Positions 1-9,420 of a DNA stretch of 64,000 bases are shown here, one piece after another. Source of the stretch: Sulfitobacter mediterraneus (GTDB lineage Bacteria > Pseudomonadota > Alphaproteobacteria > Rhodobacterales > Rhodobacteraceae); the NCBI RefSeq assembly GCF_016801775.1, contig NZ_CP069004.1, positions 682,001-746,000 of the forward strand, given 5' to 3'. Each line of letters starts with the position of its first letter. Position 1 is the first letter of the stretch. Below the pieces are notes generated by a model. It did not search any database. It was not told where the DNA came from and worked only from the letters and a program-made list of their open reading frames with translations. The position numbers were made by a program, and so were the translations under genes.

Positions 1-168
1 ATCCAGCCGGTGCGTCTTGATCCACCACTCGGCCACCTCAAACAGTAATTCGGGGGTGTCGTTGCGGTTGGCAAAAAAGGCATAGAAGGACAGGCCGACC
101 CCTTCGCCCTTTTTCGCGATCTTGTCGTCACAGATGGCGGCGGCTTTTGCGCGGAATGTCTTGTCCAT
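1..168 (-). CDS. Small conserved hypothetical protein (3' end outside window)
   Basis: Reading leftward from an ATG whose first base is 168, the frame is open to the window edge (56 codons, no stop), so the C-terminus is missing. The protein starts MDKTFRAKAAAICDD and contains KGEGVGLSFYAFFANRND followed by an acidic, Trp-rich stretch ending at the edge. The pattern resembles the small DUF6500-type proteins of marine proteobacteria; this is recalled family knowledge and no function is known to me. It lies 9 bp downstream of the tpiA stop on the same strand, so it is probably co-transcribed with tpiA. Confidence 0.6.
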   Translation of the reverse strand, partial: MDKTFRAKAAAICDDKIAKKGEGVGLSFYAFFANRNDTPELLFEVAEWWIKTHRLD

Positions 169-177
169 CGGGGCCGC

Positions 178-924
178 TCAGGAATTGGCCAGCGCCGCAA
201 TGATCGGCGCAAAATCCGACGCCTTAAGCGACGCTCCGCCAACCAATGCCCCGTCTACATTCTCGGCCCGAAAGATCACCTCGGCATTATCCGGTTTGAC
301 CGATCCGCCGTACAAGAGCGCAATGGCATCGCCAACCTCTGCGCCAAAGCGGGTGATCAGGCGGGCGCGGATGAAGTCATGCACCTCGATGATCTGCTCA
401 AGCGTTGGTACCTTGCCCGTGCCGATGGCCCAGATCGGTTCATAGGCGATCACGGTGTTCGCGCCATCAGCGCCGTCCGGCAGTGATCCGGCCAATTGCC
501 CGCCAATGATATCCAGCGTGTTGTTGGCGGCGCGATCCTCGCCGCTTTCGCCGATGCACACGATGGCCGTAAGACCAGCGCCCCAGGCACAGCGGGTCTT
601 GGCGCGGATGTCGCTGTTGGTCTCTTCATGGGCGTCGCGGCGTTCGGAATGGCCGACAATGACAAAGCCTGCGCCGGTATCCGCGATCATCTCCGCAGAG
701 ATATCGCCGGTGAAGGCGCCCTTGGCCTGCATGTGACAATCCTGCGCCCCGATGGAGATGCCTTTTGGCGCAGCTTCCACGGCACGGAACAACAAGGGGG
801 CAGGCGGACAAATCACCACTTCAGGCGCGGCTGCTGGCATGGCATTGGCCAACGCGTCCAGTTCGCTCAGCGCGGCAGCGGTGCCGTTCATCTTCCAGTT
901 TCCGGCGGCAATTTTGCGGCGCAT
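178..924 (-). CDS. tpiA: Triosephosphate isomerase
   Basis: Cytosolic enzyme of glycolysis and gluconeogenesis that interconverts dihydroxyacetone phosphate and glyceraldehyde 3-phosphate. The 248-residue product has the usual bacterial length. All hallmark residues are visible: GNWKMNG near the start with catalytic Lys11, GHSERR with catalytic His92, YEPIWAIGTGK with catalytic Glu162 and the phosphate-gripping loop at 163-171, and LYGGSVKPDN in the C-terminal phosphate site. I chose the ATG at 924 because it gives the family N-terminus MRRKIAAGNWKMNG; a longer in-frame extension exists upstream but adds 20 residues unlike the family. It is divergent from the oxygenase gene at 1042. Confidence 0.97.
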   Translation of the reverse strand: MRRKIAAGNWKMNGTAAALSELDALANAMPAAAPEVVICPPAPLLFRAVEAAPKGISIGAQDCHMQAKGAFTGDISAEMIADTGAGFVIVGHSERRDAHEETNSDIRAKTRCAWGAGLTAIVCIGESGEDRAANNTLDIIGGQLAGSLPDGADGANTVIAYEPIWAIGTGKVPTLEQIIEVHDFIRARLITRFGAEVGDAIALLYGGSVKPDNAEVIFRAENVDGALVGGASLKASDFAPIIAALANS

Positions 925-1041
925 ACATCCCTCATTTGTTGTTTTGCCCGTTGTTACCACCCGGCCCGATGCGAGGCAACGCAAGGCATCCCTTGACAGG
1001 GCTGTGTGCCTCGATGCTCATGGGCGAGGGGGGGATGTGTG

Positions 1042-1947
1042 ATGATACCAAAGATTGATCTGGCCGCATTGACGGCAGGAGACAACGCCGCGCTTGAGGC
1101 GATGCAGGGTGCCGCGACGGATGTCGGCTTTGCCACCGTGTACAACACCGCGCTGACCGAGGCAAAGGTGTCAGAGGTGATCGAAACCTACCGCGCCTTT
1201 TTCAAGCTGCCTGATGCGCAAAAGGCTGCCTACGACATGGCCAAGACCGGATCCAATCGCGGCTGGGGCGCTGCGGCCTCTGAACAGGTGGACCCGGATG
1301 CCAACCCCGATTTCAAACAGGTGTTCGATTGCGGTCTGACACTGCCCGCGGACGATCCCCTGTTGGACAATCCGTTCTACGCGCCAAACCGCTGGCCGGA
1401 TCAACCGGCGGCGTTTCAGGCCGTTGTGGGCGGCTATTATGAGGCCGCTTGCGTGGTCGCGATGGATGTTCTGCGCGGGGTGGCTGCGTCTATTGGCAAG
1501 CCACGCGACAGCTTTGACGATGCCTTTGAAAAACCCATGGCCCTGCTGCGCGGCAATTTTTATCCGACCCGTCCTGCGGATGCAGGTGCCAAGGATTTTG
1601 GCATTGCCACCCATACCGATTATGGCTGCCTGACCCTGCTGGCGGCAGATGGATCACCGGGGCTTGAGGTGCGCAAACGCGGAGGCGGCTGGATACCGGT
1701 TGCCGCGCCGCCGGGCGAATTTGTTATCAACTTTGGCGAGATGATGGAGTTTTGGAGCGGCGGAACCGTCAAAGCGACCCCGCACCGCGTTGTGGGCGGC
1801 AGCAACGAACGCATATCGGTGCCGATGTTCTTTAACCCCACCCATGACACCAATGTCGCCCCTGAGGCCAGTGATCAGGTGATCATGGCAGGCGATCACC
1901 TGACAAAGCGTTACAACGAAACCTACGTGCATCTGCAGAAAAAGTGA
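1042..1947 (+). CDS. 2-oxoglutarate/Fe(II)-dependent oxygenase, isopenicillin N synthase-like
   Basis: A 301-residue member of the IPNS/2OG-Fe(II) dioxygenase superfamily. The N-terminal DIOX_N-type region covers about residues 1-120 (KIDLAAL, then the substrate-side helix). The double-stranded beta-helix carries the iron ligands His191 and Asp193 (ATHTDYGCLT) and His248 (TPHRV), and the cosubstrate-binding pair Arg257-x-Ser259 (ERISV). The substrate is unknown; roles in this superfamily range from antibiotic synthesis to ethylene formation and nucleobase modification. The ATG at 1042 follows a purine-rich GGCGAGGGGGGG stretch. The stop overlaps the GTG of the HD-domain gene by 4 nt, implying translational coupling. 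Confidence 0.88.
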   Translation: MIPKIDLAALTAGDNAALEAMQGAATDVGFATVYNTALTEAKVSEVIETYRAFFKLPDAQKAAYDMAKTGSNRGWGAAASEQVDPDANPDFKQVFDCGLTLPADDPLLDNPFYAPNRWPDQPAAFQAVVGGYYEAACVVAMDVLRGVAASIGKPRDSFDDAFEKPMALLRGNFYPTRPADAGAKDFGIATHTDYGCLTLLAADGSPGLEVRKRGGGWIPVAAPPGEFVINFGEMMEFWSGGTVKATPHRVVGGSNERISVPMFFNPTHDTNVAPEASDQVIMAGDHLTKRYNETYVHLQKK

Positions 1948-2579
1948 CAGCACAGGCCCGATATGAGGCGGAAGTGCTGCGTGTCTGGGGGGATGCGCAG
2001 GACGGGGCGCATGATCTATGGCATTTGCGGCGGGTCTGGACGCTGTGCCAGCGGATCGCCGAGGAGCAGCGCGGTGCGAACCGGGATGTGCTGCTGGCCG
2101 CGGCGATTTTCCATGATGTGATCAACCTGCCAAAAGACCACCCAAACCGCGGGCAGGCCGCACGCTTGTCTGCCGATCACGCGGTGCAATTTCTGGCTCA
2201 GGACTTCGACGAAACCGCATTGGATGCCATCCATCACGCGATCCTTGCGCATAGTTTCTCCGCCAAGGTACCCGCCACCACACTGGAGGCGCAGATCTTG
2301 CAGGATGCGGACCGGTTGGAAGCATTGGGCGCCATCGGGATTGCCCGGTGTTTCAACGTTTCAGGCCAGATCGGGCGTGATCTGTTCGACGGGGCGGACC
2401 CTTTGGCAAGGGATCGCCCTTTGGACGACACCGCATTTGCGTTGGATCATTTTGAGGTGAAATTGTTCAAGGTCGCCGCGCAGCTTCATACCAAAACGGC
2501 CCGCGCAATCGCGGCAGATCGTATTGAATTTATGAAGAAGTTTCAGCGCAGACTTGCGACGGAAGTGTCGCCAGCCTAG
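1944..2579 (+). CDS. HD-domain phosphohydrolase
   Basis: A 211-residue HD-superfamily protein of the YedJ-like type. Metal-binding residues visible are HDLWHLRRV (His23, His27), IFHDVINLP (His57-Asp58), a His-rich helix IHHAILAHS and a late Asp in LQDADRLEALG. Such proteins hydrolyse phosphate esters, often of nucleotides; the substrate here is unknown. Translation begins at GTG inside the preceding stop (GTGA), so it is probably coupled to the 2OG oxygenase. It converges on the TfoX-like gene: both stop codons lie in the shared palindrome CTAG at 2576-2579. Confidence 0.85.
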   Translation: MTAQARYEAEVLRVWGDAQDGAHDLWHLRRVWTLCQRIAEEQRGANRDVLLAAAIFHDVINLPKDHPNRGQAARLSADHAVQFLAQDFDETALDAIHHAILAHSFSAKVPATTLEAQILQDADRLEALGAIGIARCFNVSGQIGRDLFDGADPLARDRPLDDTAFALDHFEVKLFKVAAQLHTKTARAIAADRIEFMKKFQRRLATEVSPA

Positions 2580-2905
2580 TTCAACGCCGCCAGCGCCCGA
2601 CGGCCCAGATCAAGCGCCAACTCACTGTCCTCCAGAGCGGCATCCGGCAGGGAATAGTAAGGCATCGAAGAGGCCGCGCCATCCTTGCGGGTGTAGGTCC
2701 ATTTGACCGCACCCATCGCTTCGAGTTCATCTGAGAAGGCACCGCCGGTCGATTTGATCATGATCTGGCCATCCGAATGCAGAAGGGCAAAGATCACCCC
2801 TTCTGAATAGATCCCCATGCCGCCAAACATCCGGCGGGTGGTCAGATCCGGCAGCTCTTCAAACAGTTCGGTGGCAAAGGCGATATCACCCGCGCTCAGG
2901 CTCAC
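2576..2905 (-). CDS. TfoX N-terminal domain protein
   Basis: A 109-residue protein consisting of a single TfoX/Sxy N-terminal domain: VSLSAGDIAFATELFEEL, the signature TTRRMFGGMGIYSEGVIFAL and the later TYTRKDG...MPYYSLPD. TfoX in gammaproteobacteria promotes competence gene expression, but single-domain homologues are common in alphaproteobacteria and have no assigned role. The start is a GTG at 2905 that overlaps the stop of the Fe-S carrier gene (GTGA), so the two are co-translated. An in-frame extension further upstream would run into the Fe-S carrier gene and is rejected. Confidence 0.85.
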   Translation of the reverse strand: MSLSAGDIAFATELFEELPDLTTRRMFGGMGIYSEGVIFALLHSDGQIMIKSTGGAFSDELEAMGAVKWTYTRKDGAASSMPYYSLPDAALEDSELALDLGRRALAALN

Positions 2906-3264
2906 TTGGCGAACAGGGTTTCGTCGAACTTGATCGACTCGCCGCAACCGCATGCCTCTGAAACATTGGGGTTGTTGAACTTGAATCCGGATTCCAACAG
3001 CGTGGTTTCATAGTCGATCTCGGTGCCGAACAAGAACATCTGCGCCATCGGTGCGATCATCACGCAGGCACCGTCCTGGGTGACAACCTCATCGTTGGGA
3101 TCGGCCGTATCGACGTATTCCATGGTGTATTCCATGCCCGCACAGCCACCCTTTTTGACGCCGATCCGCAGGCCTGCATGGCCCGCCGATTTCATCAGCT
3201 TGGTGATTTGCGCTGCGGCCTTGGGTGTGATGGTAACGGCTTGCTTGCCGGGAATGCCGAACAT
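2902..3264 (-). CDS. A-type iron-sulfur carrier protein (HesB/IscA/SufA family)
   Basis: A 120-residue A-type carrier that receives or passes on Fe-S clusters during cofactor assembly in the cytosol. The three conserved cysteines are present: Cys41 in KGGCAGM and the C-terminal pair Cys105 and Cys107 in ACGCGES. AGGAG lies a suitable distance before the ATG at 3264. It sits 79 bp downstream of the SufT-like gene on the same strand, so the two probably represent the end of a SUF-type cluster or a detached piece of one. SufA, ErpA and IscA cannot be separated reliably from sequence inspection. Confidence 0.92.
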   Translation of the reverse strand: MFGIPGKQAVTITPKAAAQITKLMKSAGHAGLRIGVKKGGCAGMEYTMEYVDTADPNDEVVTQDGACVMIAPMAQMFLFGTEIDYETTLLESGFKFNNPNVSEACGCGESIKFDETLFAK

Positions 3265-3343
3265 GGTGTGATCTCCTGCTTGGCCTCAAGATAGGAGGCC
3301 CGATGCAATATCTCAAGCGGCGCGGGGCAAAGCTTTGCGCCTG

Positions 3344-3706
3344 TTACATAAAGCCCAGTTCGAGACGCGCCTCGTCAGACATCATGTCCATGCCCCATGG
3401 CGGCTCCCAGACCAGTTCCACATTGACCTGCTTCACACCGGGCAGGGGTTCCACCGCATCGGCCACCCAACCGGGCATTTCACCGGCGACAGGGCAACCG
3501 GGCGCTGTCAAAGACATCTTGATATCGACCTCGTTTTGGTCATTGATGTCGATGGTATAGATCAAACCCAATTCATAGATGTTGACAGGAATTTCAGGGT
3601 CATAGACCGAGCGGCAGGCCTCAACCACCTGTTCATACAAAGGATGATCGGTGCTGGACGGCGCAATCAGCGGCGTACCTTCAAGGGGTTGGGACTGGTC
3701 GGTCAT
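3344..3706 (-). CDS. sufT: SufT/MIP18-type Fe-S assembly factor (DUF59)
   Basis: A 120-residue DUF59 protein. The family core is clear: YDPEIPVNIYELGLIY at about 35-50 and SLTAPGCPVAGEMP with the conserved Cys71; LVWEPPW lies near the C-terminus. SufT-type proteins help mature Fe-S proteins, especially when demand for lipoate and aconitase cofactors is high (family knowledge). The first 20 residues are a Pro/Ser-rich leader not expected to be structured. The downstream neighbour is the A-type carrier gene, which supports a role in Fe-S biogenesis. Confidence 0.9.
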   Translation of the reverse strand: MTDQSQPLEGTPLIAPSSTDHPLYEQVVEACRSVYDPEIPVNIYELGLIYTIDINDQNEVDIKMSLTAPGCPVAGEMPGWVADAVEPLPGVKQVNVELVWEPPWGMDMMSDEARLELGFM

Positions 3707-3811
3707 ATCTGCCTCGGTTCTGGTTCCTGAGTGTTTATATAGGGTTTAAGCGGGCAGGCGTCCATAGGGGCAAGCGGCAAGAACTGCGACAAATGGGGAC
3801 GGAACGAGAAA

Positions 3812-4693
3812 ATGAGCATGACGCAGCGGCCTCCGGCAAAGGTCTATGGGGACACCATCACCGATTCCACCCGTTGGCAGGCATTTGAGCCCCGCGATGG
3901 CGACATTGTGCTGTCTACGCCGCCCAAATCCGGAACGACCTGGATCCAGGCGATTTTGGCGCTGCTGATCTCCGGTGATCCCGAAGTAGACGCAAAACCC
4001 AGCCTGAATGCGCCCTGGATCGACATGAGCGCCCGCGACATTGCCGAAGTGATGGAGCGGCTGGAAGCCCAGACAGGGCGGCGGCAGGTGAAGTCACACA
4101 CACCTTTTGACGGGCTGCCGATCTGGGAGGCGCTGCGCTATATCTGTGTCTACCGGCATCCGATTGACGTGCATTTCTCGTTTCGCCGCCATGTCGCCAA
4201 TCTGGCGCATTCCGGCACTGGTGTCAGCTTTCCTGACGATCCGGTTGAGAGTTTTTATGAATTTTTGGACGCAGACCGTTTTGATGCGGCCAGTTTGCAG
4301 ATGATTGTGGATCATTACCGCAGCGCATTGGCTTTGGAAGAGGAGGGCACCGGCAACCTGCTGCGCCTGCATTATGCGGATATGTGCCGTGACCCCGAAG
4401 AAGCGATCAGTCGCATCGCCGATCACATCGGCATCACGCATCCGGCCGCACTCATGGCACGGTTAGTTGAAGCCGCATCCTTTGCCAATATGAAAGCCAA
4501 CGCCGTGCGGTTTGCACCGGGCGCTGGCGTTGGGTTCTGGCATGACGACGCCGGGTTTTTCGACACAGCGTCATCCAACAAGTGGGAAGGGGTACTATCA
4601 GACAAGGATCTGGCCGCCTATCGCGCCCGGATCGCTGGTATCCTGTCCCCGCAAGAACAGCGCTGGCTGGAGCAGGGCAGCGCCTCAGCCTGA
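3812..4693 (+). CDS. Sulfotransferase family protein
   Basis: A 293-residue PAPS-dependent sulfotransferase. The 5'-phosphosulfate loop is [10 protein letters not shown] (residues 36-44). The 3'-phosphate site is [14 protein letters not shown] (about 114-127), with Arg115 and Ser123 in the expected places. A likely catalytic His lies in [11 protein letters not shown] (His96). The fold matches Sulfotransfer_1 (cytosolic aryl/alcohol type) rather than the membrane polysaccharide type; the acceptor is unknown. GGAACGAGAA precedes the ATG. It converges with rimK and overlaps its 3' end by 9 nt. No partner gene for PAPS synthesis is nearby. Confidence 0.88.
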   Translation: MSMTQRPPAKVYGDTITDSTRWQAFEPRDGDIVLSTPPKSGTTWIQAILALLISGDPEVDAKPSLNAPWIDMSARDIAEVMERLEAQTGRRQVKSHTPFDGLPIWEALRYICVYRHPIDVHFSFRRHVANLAHSGTGVSFPDDPVESFYEFLDADRFDAASLQMIVDHYRSALALEEEGTGNLLRLHYADMCRDPEEAISRIADHIGITHPAALMARLVEAASFANMKANAVRFAPGAGVGFWHDDAGFFDTASSNKWEGVLSDKDLAAYRARIAGILSPQEQRWLEQGSASA

Positions 4694-6067
4694 CTTGCGG
4701 CGGCGCACGGGCTGCGGTTTCACGCGCGCTTCGATCTCGTCATAAAGCTTGCCGACGATGTCTTTGCCCGTTGCCGTCTCGATCCCCTCAAAACCGGGGG
4801 AGGAGTTTACCTCAAGCACCTTTGGCCCGCTTTCCGAGCGCAGCAGATCAACGCCAGCCTTGCCCAGCCCAAAGGCCCGCGCCGCCCGCACGGCGGTTTC
4901 GCGTTCTTCCTTGGAGATGCGCACCACCTTGGCCGATCCGCCCCGATGCAGGTTCGACCGGAAATCCCCCTCGGCCCCGGTGCGTTTCATCGCGGCCACG
5001 ACCTTGCCCGCGATCACCAGACAGCGGATATCCTCACCTGCGGCCTCTTTGACAAAATCCTGAACCAAAAAGTTAGCCTTGAGCCCGCGAAAGGCGTCGA
5101 TCACGGATTCGGCGGCCTTTTTGGTTTCGGCCAGCACCACGCCCTTGCCTTGGGTGGATTCCAGCAGTTTCACGATCAGCGGCGCAGTGCCCACCAGCCC
5201 CATCAGGTTGGATGTGTCCTTGGGCGAGGCGGCAAAGGCGGTGGTCGGCATGCCGATTTTCTTGGAGGCCAAGACCTGATGCGCGTGCAGCTTGTCGCGG
5301 CTGGCGGTGATGCCGGCGCTGCCGTTCACACAATAGGTTCCGATGGTCTCAAACTGGCGGATGACAGCGGTGCCATAAGGCGTGATGGAGGCCCCGATGC
5401 GCGGGATCACGGCGTCATAGCGCGGCAGGCGTTTGCCATCATAATGCACCTCGGGGGCCATTGCATTGATCGCCATGTAACAGCGGGTCGTGTCGATCAC
5501 CTCAACCACATGACCCCGCGCTTCGCCAACCTCGACAAGGCGGCGGGTAGAATAGTTGTTCTCACGGCTCAGCACGGCAATGCGCAGCGCCCGTTGCGGG
5601 GCGGTGCGGCGCACGGTGGCATCGTGATAGGCGTCATAGCTCAACTCTGGCTGCAAACGCCGTTCTGTGGCGGAAATGGAGATGTGATCGGCCAGCGCCT
5701 GACGGCCCAGGAGCATCCGGCTGGTCATACCGGCGCGGTTGGTCAGGGTGATCTCGATCGGCCATTGCTGATCGGCCACTGTCAGGGTGCTGGAAATTAC
5801 GTAGCGTTGCTCGGATTCGCCGTTGGAAGATGTGACCTCGCGCCGGTCCACCAAAGGGGCAGAGCAGGTGATGACAATGTCTTCGCGTCCGGCAATGGGA
5901 TGCACGTTAAAGCGCACCTTGGGTTTGGCAGCGGGGCCAAACACCTCGATGTCATGGGCATGCAGGGCAGAGGTGCGCGCACCCGTGTCCACTTTGGCCT
6001 TGATGGCAGGCAGCCCCAAATCCGGCAGTGCAACCCATTCTTCCCACCCAAAGACCAATTCTTCCAT
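4685..6067 (-). CDS. rimK: RimB-RimK fusion: zinc-protease-like domain plus ATP-grasp ligase
   Basis: A 460-residue two-domain protein. Residues 1-150 form an RimB/ATP-dependent zinc protease-like (PF05618) domain with a retropepsin-like turn [13 protein letters not shown] (Asp27-Thr-Gly-Ala30). Residues from about 155 onward are RimK ATP-grasp: [24 protein letters not shown], then [17 protein letters not shown] (ATP Lys) and [15 protein letters not shown] (metal-binding Glu/Asn) near the C-terminus. RimK adds glutamates to ribosomal protein S6 in E. coli. Fusion to the protease-like domain suggests ligation and processing are coupled. The ATG at 6067 gives the start [12 protein letters not shown]; upstream in-frame sequence is not family-like. 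Confidence 0.92.
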   Translation of the reverse strand: MEELVFGWEEWVALPDLGLPAIKAKVDTGARTSALHAHDIEVFGPAAKPKVRFNVHPIAGREDIVITCSAPLVDRREVTSSNGESEQRYVISSTLTVADQQWPIEITLTNRAGMTSRMLLGRQALADHISISATERRLQPELSYDAYHDATVRRTAPQRALRIAVLSRENNYSTRRLVEVGEARGHVVEVIDTTRCYMAINAMAPEVHYDGKRLPRYDAVIPRIGASITPYGTAVIRQFETIGTYCVNGSAGITASRDKLHAHQVLASKKIGMPTTAFAASPKDTSNLMGLVGTAPLIVKLLESTQGKGVVLAETKKAAESVIDAFRGLKANFLVQDFVKEAAGEDIRCLVIAGKVVAAMKRTGAEGDFRSNLHRGGSAKVVRISKEERETAVRAARAFGLGKAGVDLLRSESGPKVLEVNSSPGFEGIETATGKDIVGKLYDEIEARVKPQPVRRRKSG

Positions 6068-6144
6068 CAACGTATCCTTTTGTTTTATTGAATACGCAGA
6101 GGTATCAGGCCGCCCCAGCGCGCACAAGCAGCCTGTTGATCAAC

Positions 6145-6420
6145 TCAGTTGTCGTTGACGTCCTTGGTGACTATACGTGCGCCGCTTGATTGTTTGCGAA
6201 AGCCCAGGCGCAGGACGATCCAGCCAATCAGCGACAACACCGCAAAGAGGGCGAGCAGGGCCGGAACGTTGATGCCCGGTGCCAACAGAACCACCCCAAC
6301 CATCGCCAAGGCGCCCAGTCCGAAACCCAGAAATATGAACCCCGGCGCCAGCAGTTCAACCACGCCAAGGGCCAGCGCGATGCAGATCCAGACCCACCAA
6401 AGCGACAGATAGTCCGCCAT
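6145..6420 (-). CDS. NfeD-like short membrane protein
   Basis: A 91-residue NfeD family protein of the short type, without the protease or long C-terminal OB domain. It has hydrophobic segments at about 9-29, 34-51 and 53-70 and contains the family stretch GVVELLAPGFIFLGFGLGALA. NfeD proteins pair with SPFH-domain proteins and are thought to organise membrane microdomains (family knowledge). Its ATG overlaps the stop of the upstream SPFH gene by one base (TAATG), which supports a functional pair. Confidence 0.9.
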   Translation of the reverse strand: MADYLSLWWVWICIALALGVVELLAPGFIFLGFGLGALAMVGVVLLAPGINVPALLALFAVLSLIGWIVLRLGFRKQSSGARIVTKDVNDN

Positions 6421-7313
6421 TATCCGCGTCCTTTCAGCAGTTTGAACGCATCACCGAAGGCTTCCAGCGCCTGCGCGGGCACAAAGACCGTCTGGTTGCC
6501 ATCGCTCTTACCTAGAATGCTCATTGCTTCGACCTGTTTAAGCGCGATCTGGTACTGCGCCGCCTCCAACCCGTTCTCGTTGATCGCGGTGGCAACAACC
6601 TGGGTGGCGTAGGCCTCGGCCTCGGCCAATACCCGGCGTGCCTTGGCTGTCTGTTCGGAGGCATAAAGTTCGGCGTCGGCGGCCAGTTCAACCGCGCGTT
6701 TGGACCCTTCGGCCTCGGTCACCTGCGCACGGCGGGCACGTTCGGCGTTCAGCTGTTGCATCATCGCGGCGCGGGTGGCGGCATCAAGGTTCACGTCCAG
6801 AATTTCGGCGCGGGTCACTTCGATGCCCCAATCGTCTACGGCGTCCTCGACACTGGATTTGATGGTGGTGATCAATTGGCTGCGGTTGGCCTGCACCTCG
6901 TCCAGATCCATCTTGCCGATCTCGGCCCGCACGATACCGGCCACAGTGGTGGAGATCGCACTGTCCACATCGCGGATCCGGTAGACCGTCTTTTCCGGCT
7001 CGGTGATCCGGTAGAACACCGAGGTGTCCACCTGAACCAGCACGTTGTCGCGGGTGATCGCGTCCTGACTGGCAGTGGGCAATTGACGCTCAAGGATCGA
7101 GATTTTATGGGCAATCTTGTCAATGAAAGGCACGATCATGTTGATCCCCGGCCCAAGCACAGAGCGCAACCGGCCAAAGCGTTCGACAACGTGTTGTTCG
7201 GACTGCGGAACAATCTTGACAGCCTTGACGATCAGAATGACGACCAATGCGGCCAGCAGAAGCCACGCGAGATTGGTCTCCAAGGCGTTGATCAACAGTT
7301 GTTCAATATCCAC
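6420..7313 (-). CDS. SPFH/stomatin-like membrane protein (QmcA type)
   Basis: A 297-residue protein with one N-terminal membrane segment (about 15-32). The SPFH/band 7 domain follows (QSEQHVVERFGRLRSVLGPGINMIVPFID, DVDSAISTTVAGIVRAEIG), then a long alanine/glutamate-rich coiled coil (about 190-240, RARRAQVTEAEGSKRAVELA). It resembles E. coli QmcA/YbbK, an inner-membrane protein that oligomerises and interacts with FtsH-type protease complexes in related systems. The start is GTG at 7313 with AAGGG about 8 nt upstream. It is the first gene of the SPFH-NfeD pair and divergent from tgt. Confidence 0.93.
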   Translation of the reverse strand: MDIEQLLINALETNLAWLLLAALVVILIVKAVKIVPQSEQHVVERFGRLRSVLGPGINMIVPFIDKIAHKISILERQLPTASQDAITRDNVLVQVDTSVFYRITEPEKTVYRIRDVDSAISTTVAGIVRAEIGKMDLDEVQANRSQLITTIKSSVEDAVDDWGIEVTRAEILDVNLDAATRAAMMQQLNAERARRAQVTEAEGSKRAVELAADAELYASEQTAKARRVLAEAEAYATQVVATAINENGLEAAQYQIALKQVEAMSILGKSDGNQTVFVPAQALEAFGDAFKLLKGRG

Positions 7314-7426
7314 TTAGCATACCCTTTTGGTTGAAACTTACCCTTCTATTTGTGCATTTTGCGTCCTGATTGCAAGTTTTGCAGGCTGGGTGTATCGCCA
7401 GCAATCAGATCACAAGGATGGCCGCG

Positions 7427-8554
7427 ATGACCCGTATCACTTTTGAAAAACAAGCGCAGGATGGCAAGGCGCGGCGCGGGGTGATCCGCACCACAAGGGG
7501 CGACATCCAGACCCCGGCGTTCATGCCTGTTGGCACCGCCGCAACGGTCAAGGCGATGATGCCCGAAAGCGTGGCGGCAACGGGGGCCGATATCCTGCTG
7601 GGCAACACCTATCACCTGATGCTGCGCCCCACGGCAGAGCGGGTGGCGGCCTTGGGCGGTTTGCACAAATTCATGAATTGGTCCGGCCCGATCCTGACCG
7701 ACAGCGGCGGGTTTCAGGTGATGAGCCTTGCAGGCCTGCGCAAGCTGACGGAAAAGGGCGTGACCTTCAAAAGCCACATCGACGGGTCCAAGCACGAGAT
7801 CACGCCGGAACGTTCGATGGAAATTCAGGCGCTTTTGGGCAGCGACATCGTGATGTGTTTTGACGAATGCCCCGCATTGCCTGCGGATCGGGACCGGATT
7901 GCCTCCAGCATGGAATTGTCGATGCGGTGGGCGCGGCGATCCAAGGATGCCTTTGGCGACCGTCCCGGTCATGCGCTCTTTGGAATTCAGCAAGGCGGAT
8001 TGGAAGAAGACCTGCGGGCCCAAAGTGCGCAGGCGCTGCGTGAAATCGAATTTGACGGTTACGCGGTTGGTGGATTGGCCGTGGGCGAGGGGCAGGAGGC
8101 GATGTTTGGTTGCCTTGATTTCGCGCCCGATCAATTGCCAGAAGACAAGCCGCGTTACCTGATGGGGGTGGGAAAGCCCGATGACATCGTCGGCGCGGTG
8201 GCGCGCGGCATCGACATGATGGATTGCGTGCTGCCGTCCCGGTCCGGGCGTACGGGGCAGGTGTTCACGCGTCACGGCGTGCTGAACATCAAGAACGCGC
8301 GGCATCAGGATGATCCGCGCCCCCTCGATGAAAACTGCAGCTGCCCGGCCTGCCGGAACTATTCACGGGCCTATCTGCACCACGTGTTCCGCAGTCAGGA
8401 AATCATCAGCTCCATGCTGCTGACATGGCACAATCTACATTACTATCAGGATATTATGGCAGGTATGCGCGAGGCGATCGCGGGCGGAACTTTTGCCGCA
8501 TGGCAGGCGGATTTCCATGCCGGTCGCGCCCAGGGAGACATTGACCCCCTGTGA
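7427..8554 (+). CDS. tgt: tRNA-guanine transglycosylase
   Basis: Exchanges guanine-34 for preQ1 in GUN-anticodon tRNAs (Asp, Asn, His, Tyr) during queuosine synthesis; two target tRNA-Asp(GTC) genes lie in this window. The 375-residue length is typical. Visible motifs are [10 protein letters not shown] (catalytic Asp92), [19 protein letters not shown], and [14 protein letters not shown] with the nucleophilic Asp. Zinc ligands are [16 protein letters not shown] and the following His. I prefer the ATG at 7427 because AAGGA lies 8 nt before it; the ATG at 7418 would add three residues. Confidence 0.97.
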   Translation: MTRITFEKQAQDGKARRGVIRTTRGDIQTPAFMPVGTAATVKAMMPESVAATGADILLGNTYHLMLRPTAERVAALGGLHKFMNWSGPILTDSGGFQVMSLAGLRKLTEKGVTFKSHIDGSKHEITPERSMEIQALLGSDIVMCFDECPALPADRDRIASSMELSMRWARRSKDAFGDRPGHALFGIQQGGLEEDLRAQSAQALREIEFDGYAVGGLAVGEGQEAMFGCLDFAPDQLPEDKPRYLMGVGKPDDIVGAVARGIDMMDCVLPSRSGRTGQVFTRHGVLNIKNARHQDDPRPLDENCSCPACRNYSRAYLHHVFRSQEIISSMLLTWHNLHYYQDIMAGMREAIAGGTFAAWQADFHAGRAQGDIDPL

Positions 8555-8572
8555 CGCATTTCTGAGTGCCGG

Positions 8573-9226
8573 TCAGGCCAGACGCAATTCCGGCTTTGCA
8601 GAGGTGTCCTCGTTGCCCTGTGCACGGTCCAGATCGGCGGCGTCAGAGGACAACAGGCCAACCAGCTCGTCCGTGGTCAGGGCCGTGCAGAATTCCCCGT
8701 GCATGGAAGCGACAGCCATATCATGCACCAGTTCCGGATCGTGGTCCTTGCCGTTCCGATCAATTCGGTTGCAGGTCGCGCAGGCGTCATGGGCGAGATA
8801 GACGTCAAACCCCATGTTTCCGGCCATGCGTACGGTGGTCTCTACACAGAAGTTGGTAAAGTAACCGGCCACGACCAGGCGCTGAATACCGGCCCGGCGC
8901 AGATCAACCTCCAGCGAGGTGCCGATAAAGCCCGAGTTCACGTCCTTGTTGACGATGATATCGCCTTCGGCGGTTTCAAGGCCATCAAGCTGTGCGCCGC
9001 CCGGCAGCGAAAACTTGAGCGGGCTGTCCGGCTCAATGGAATCGTGGCGGGTAAAGGCGCAGCGGCGTCCGGCGGTGCGGAAACTGCGCAGCAATTGAAC
9101 CAGTTTCTCCTGACAATCAGGGTTGTTCATCCGGCCCGTTGGCCCGCCCCAATGGCTTAGGGTGTGCACGCCCTTTTGAACGTCGATCAGCAGCAAGGCG
9201 GTGTCTGCTCCGAATTTTTTGATCAT
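8573..9226 (-). CDS. Isochorismatase-like cysteine hydrolase
   Basis: A 217-residue cysteine hydrolase of the isochorismatase fold. The presumed triad is Asp in TALLLIDVQKG, Lys in IIVNKDVNSGFIGTSLE, and nucleophilic Cys in VVAGYFTNFCVETTVRMA. Members hydrolyse amides, ureas or isochorismate-like substrates; no pathway neighbours identify this one. AGGAG at 9236-9240 fixes the ATG at 9226. It converges with tgt, with only 18 bp between the stops. Confidence 0.9.
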   Translation of the reverse strand: MIKKFGADTALLLIDVQKGVHTLSHWGGPTGRMNNPDCQEKLVQLLRSFRTAGRRCAFTRHDSIEPDSPLKFSLPGGAQLDGLETAEGDIIVNKDVNSGFIGTSLEVDLRRAGIQRLVVAGYFTNFCVETTVRMAGNMGFDVYLAHDACATCNRIDRNGKDHDPELVHDMAVASMHGEFCTALTTDELVGLLSSDAADLDRAQGNEDTSAKPELRLA

Positions 9227-9420
9227 TGGAAAATTCTCCTTTTTTCGCCGCAAACCAACCATACGGGAAATTCCCTGTCACCCGTGACGACCGACAAAAT
9301 TTGGCATGTTCGCGCCATCTGCCGTGCGCTGGCCGTTTTATTTAGTGATCAATTTGCGCAAAACCGTGGTTGCCACTGCCCGCACAGCAGGTGATGATGC
9401 GCCAAAGCCCCGTTAAGGGA

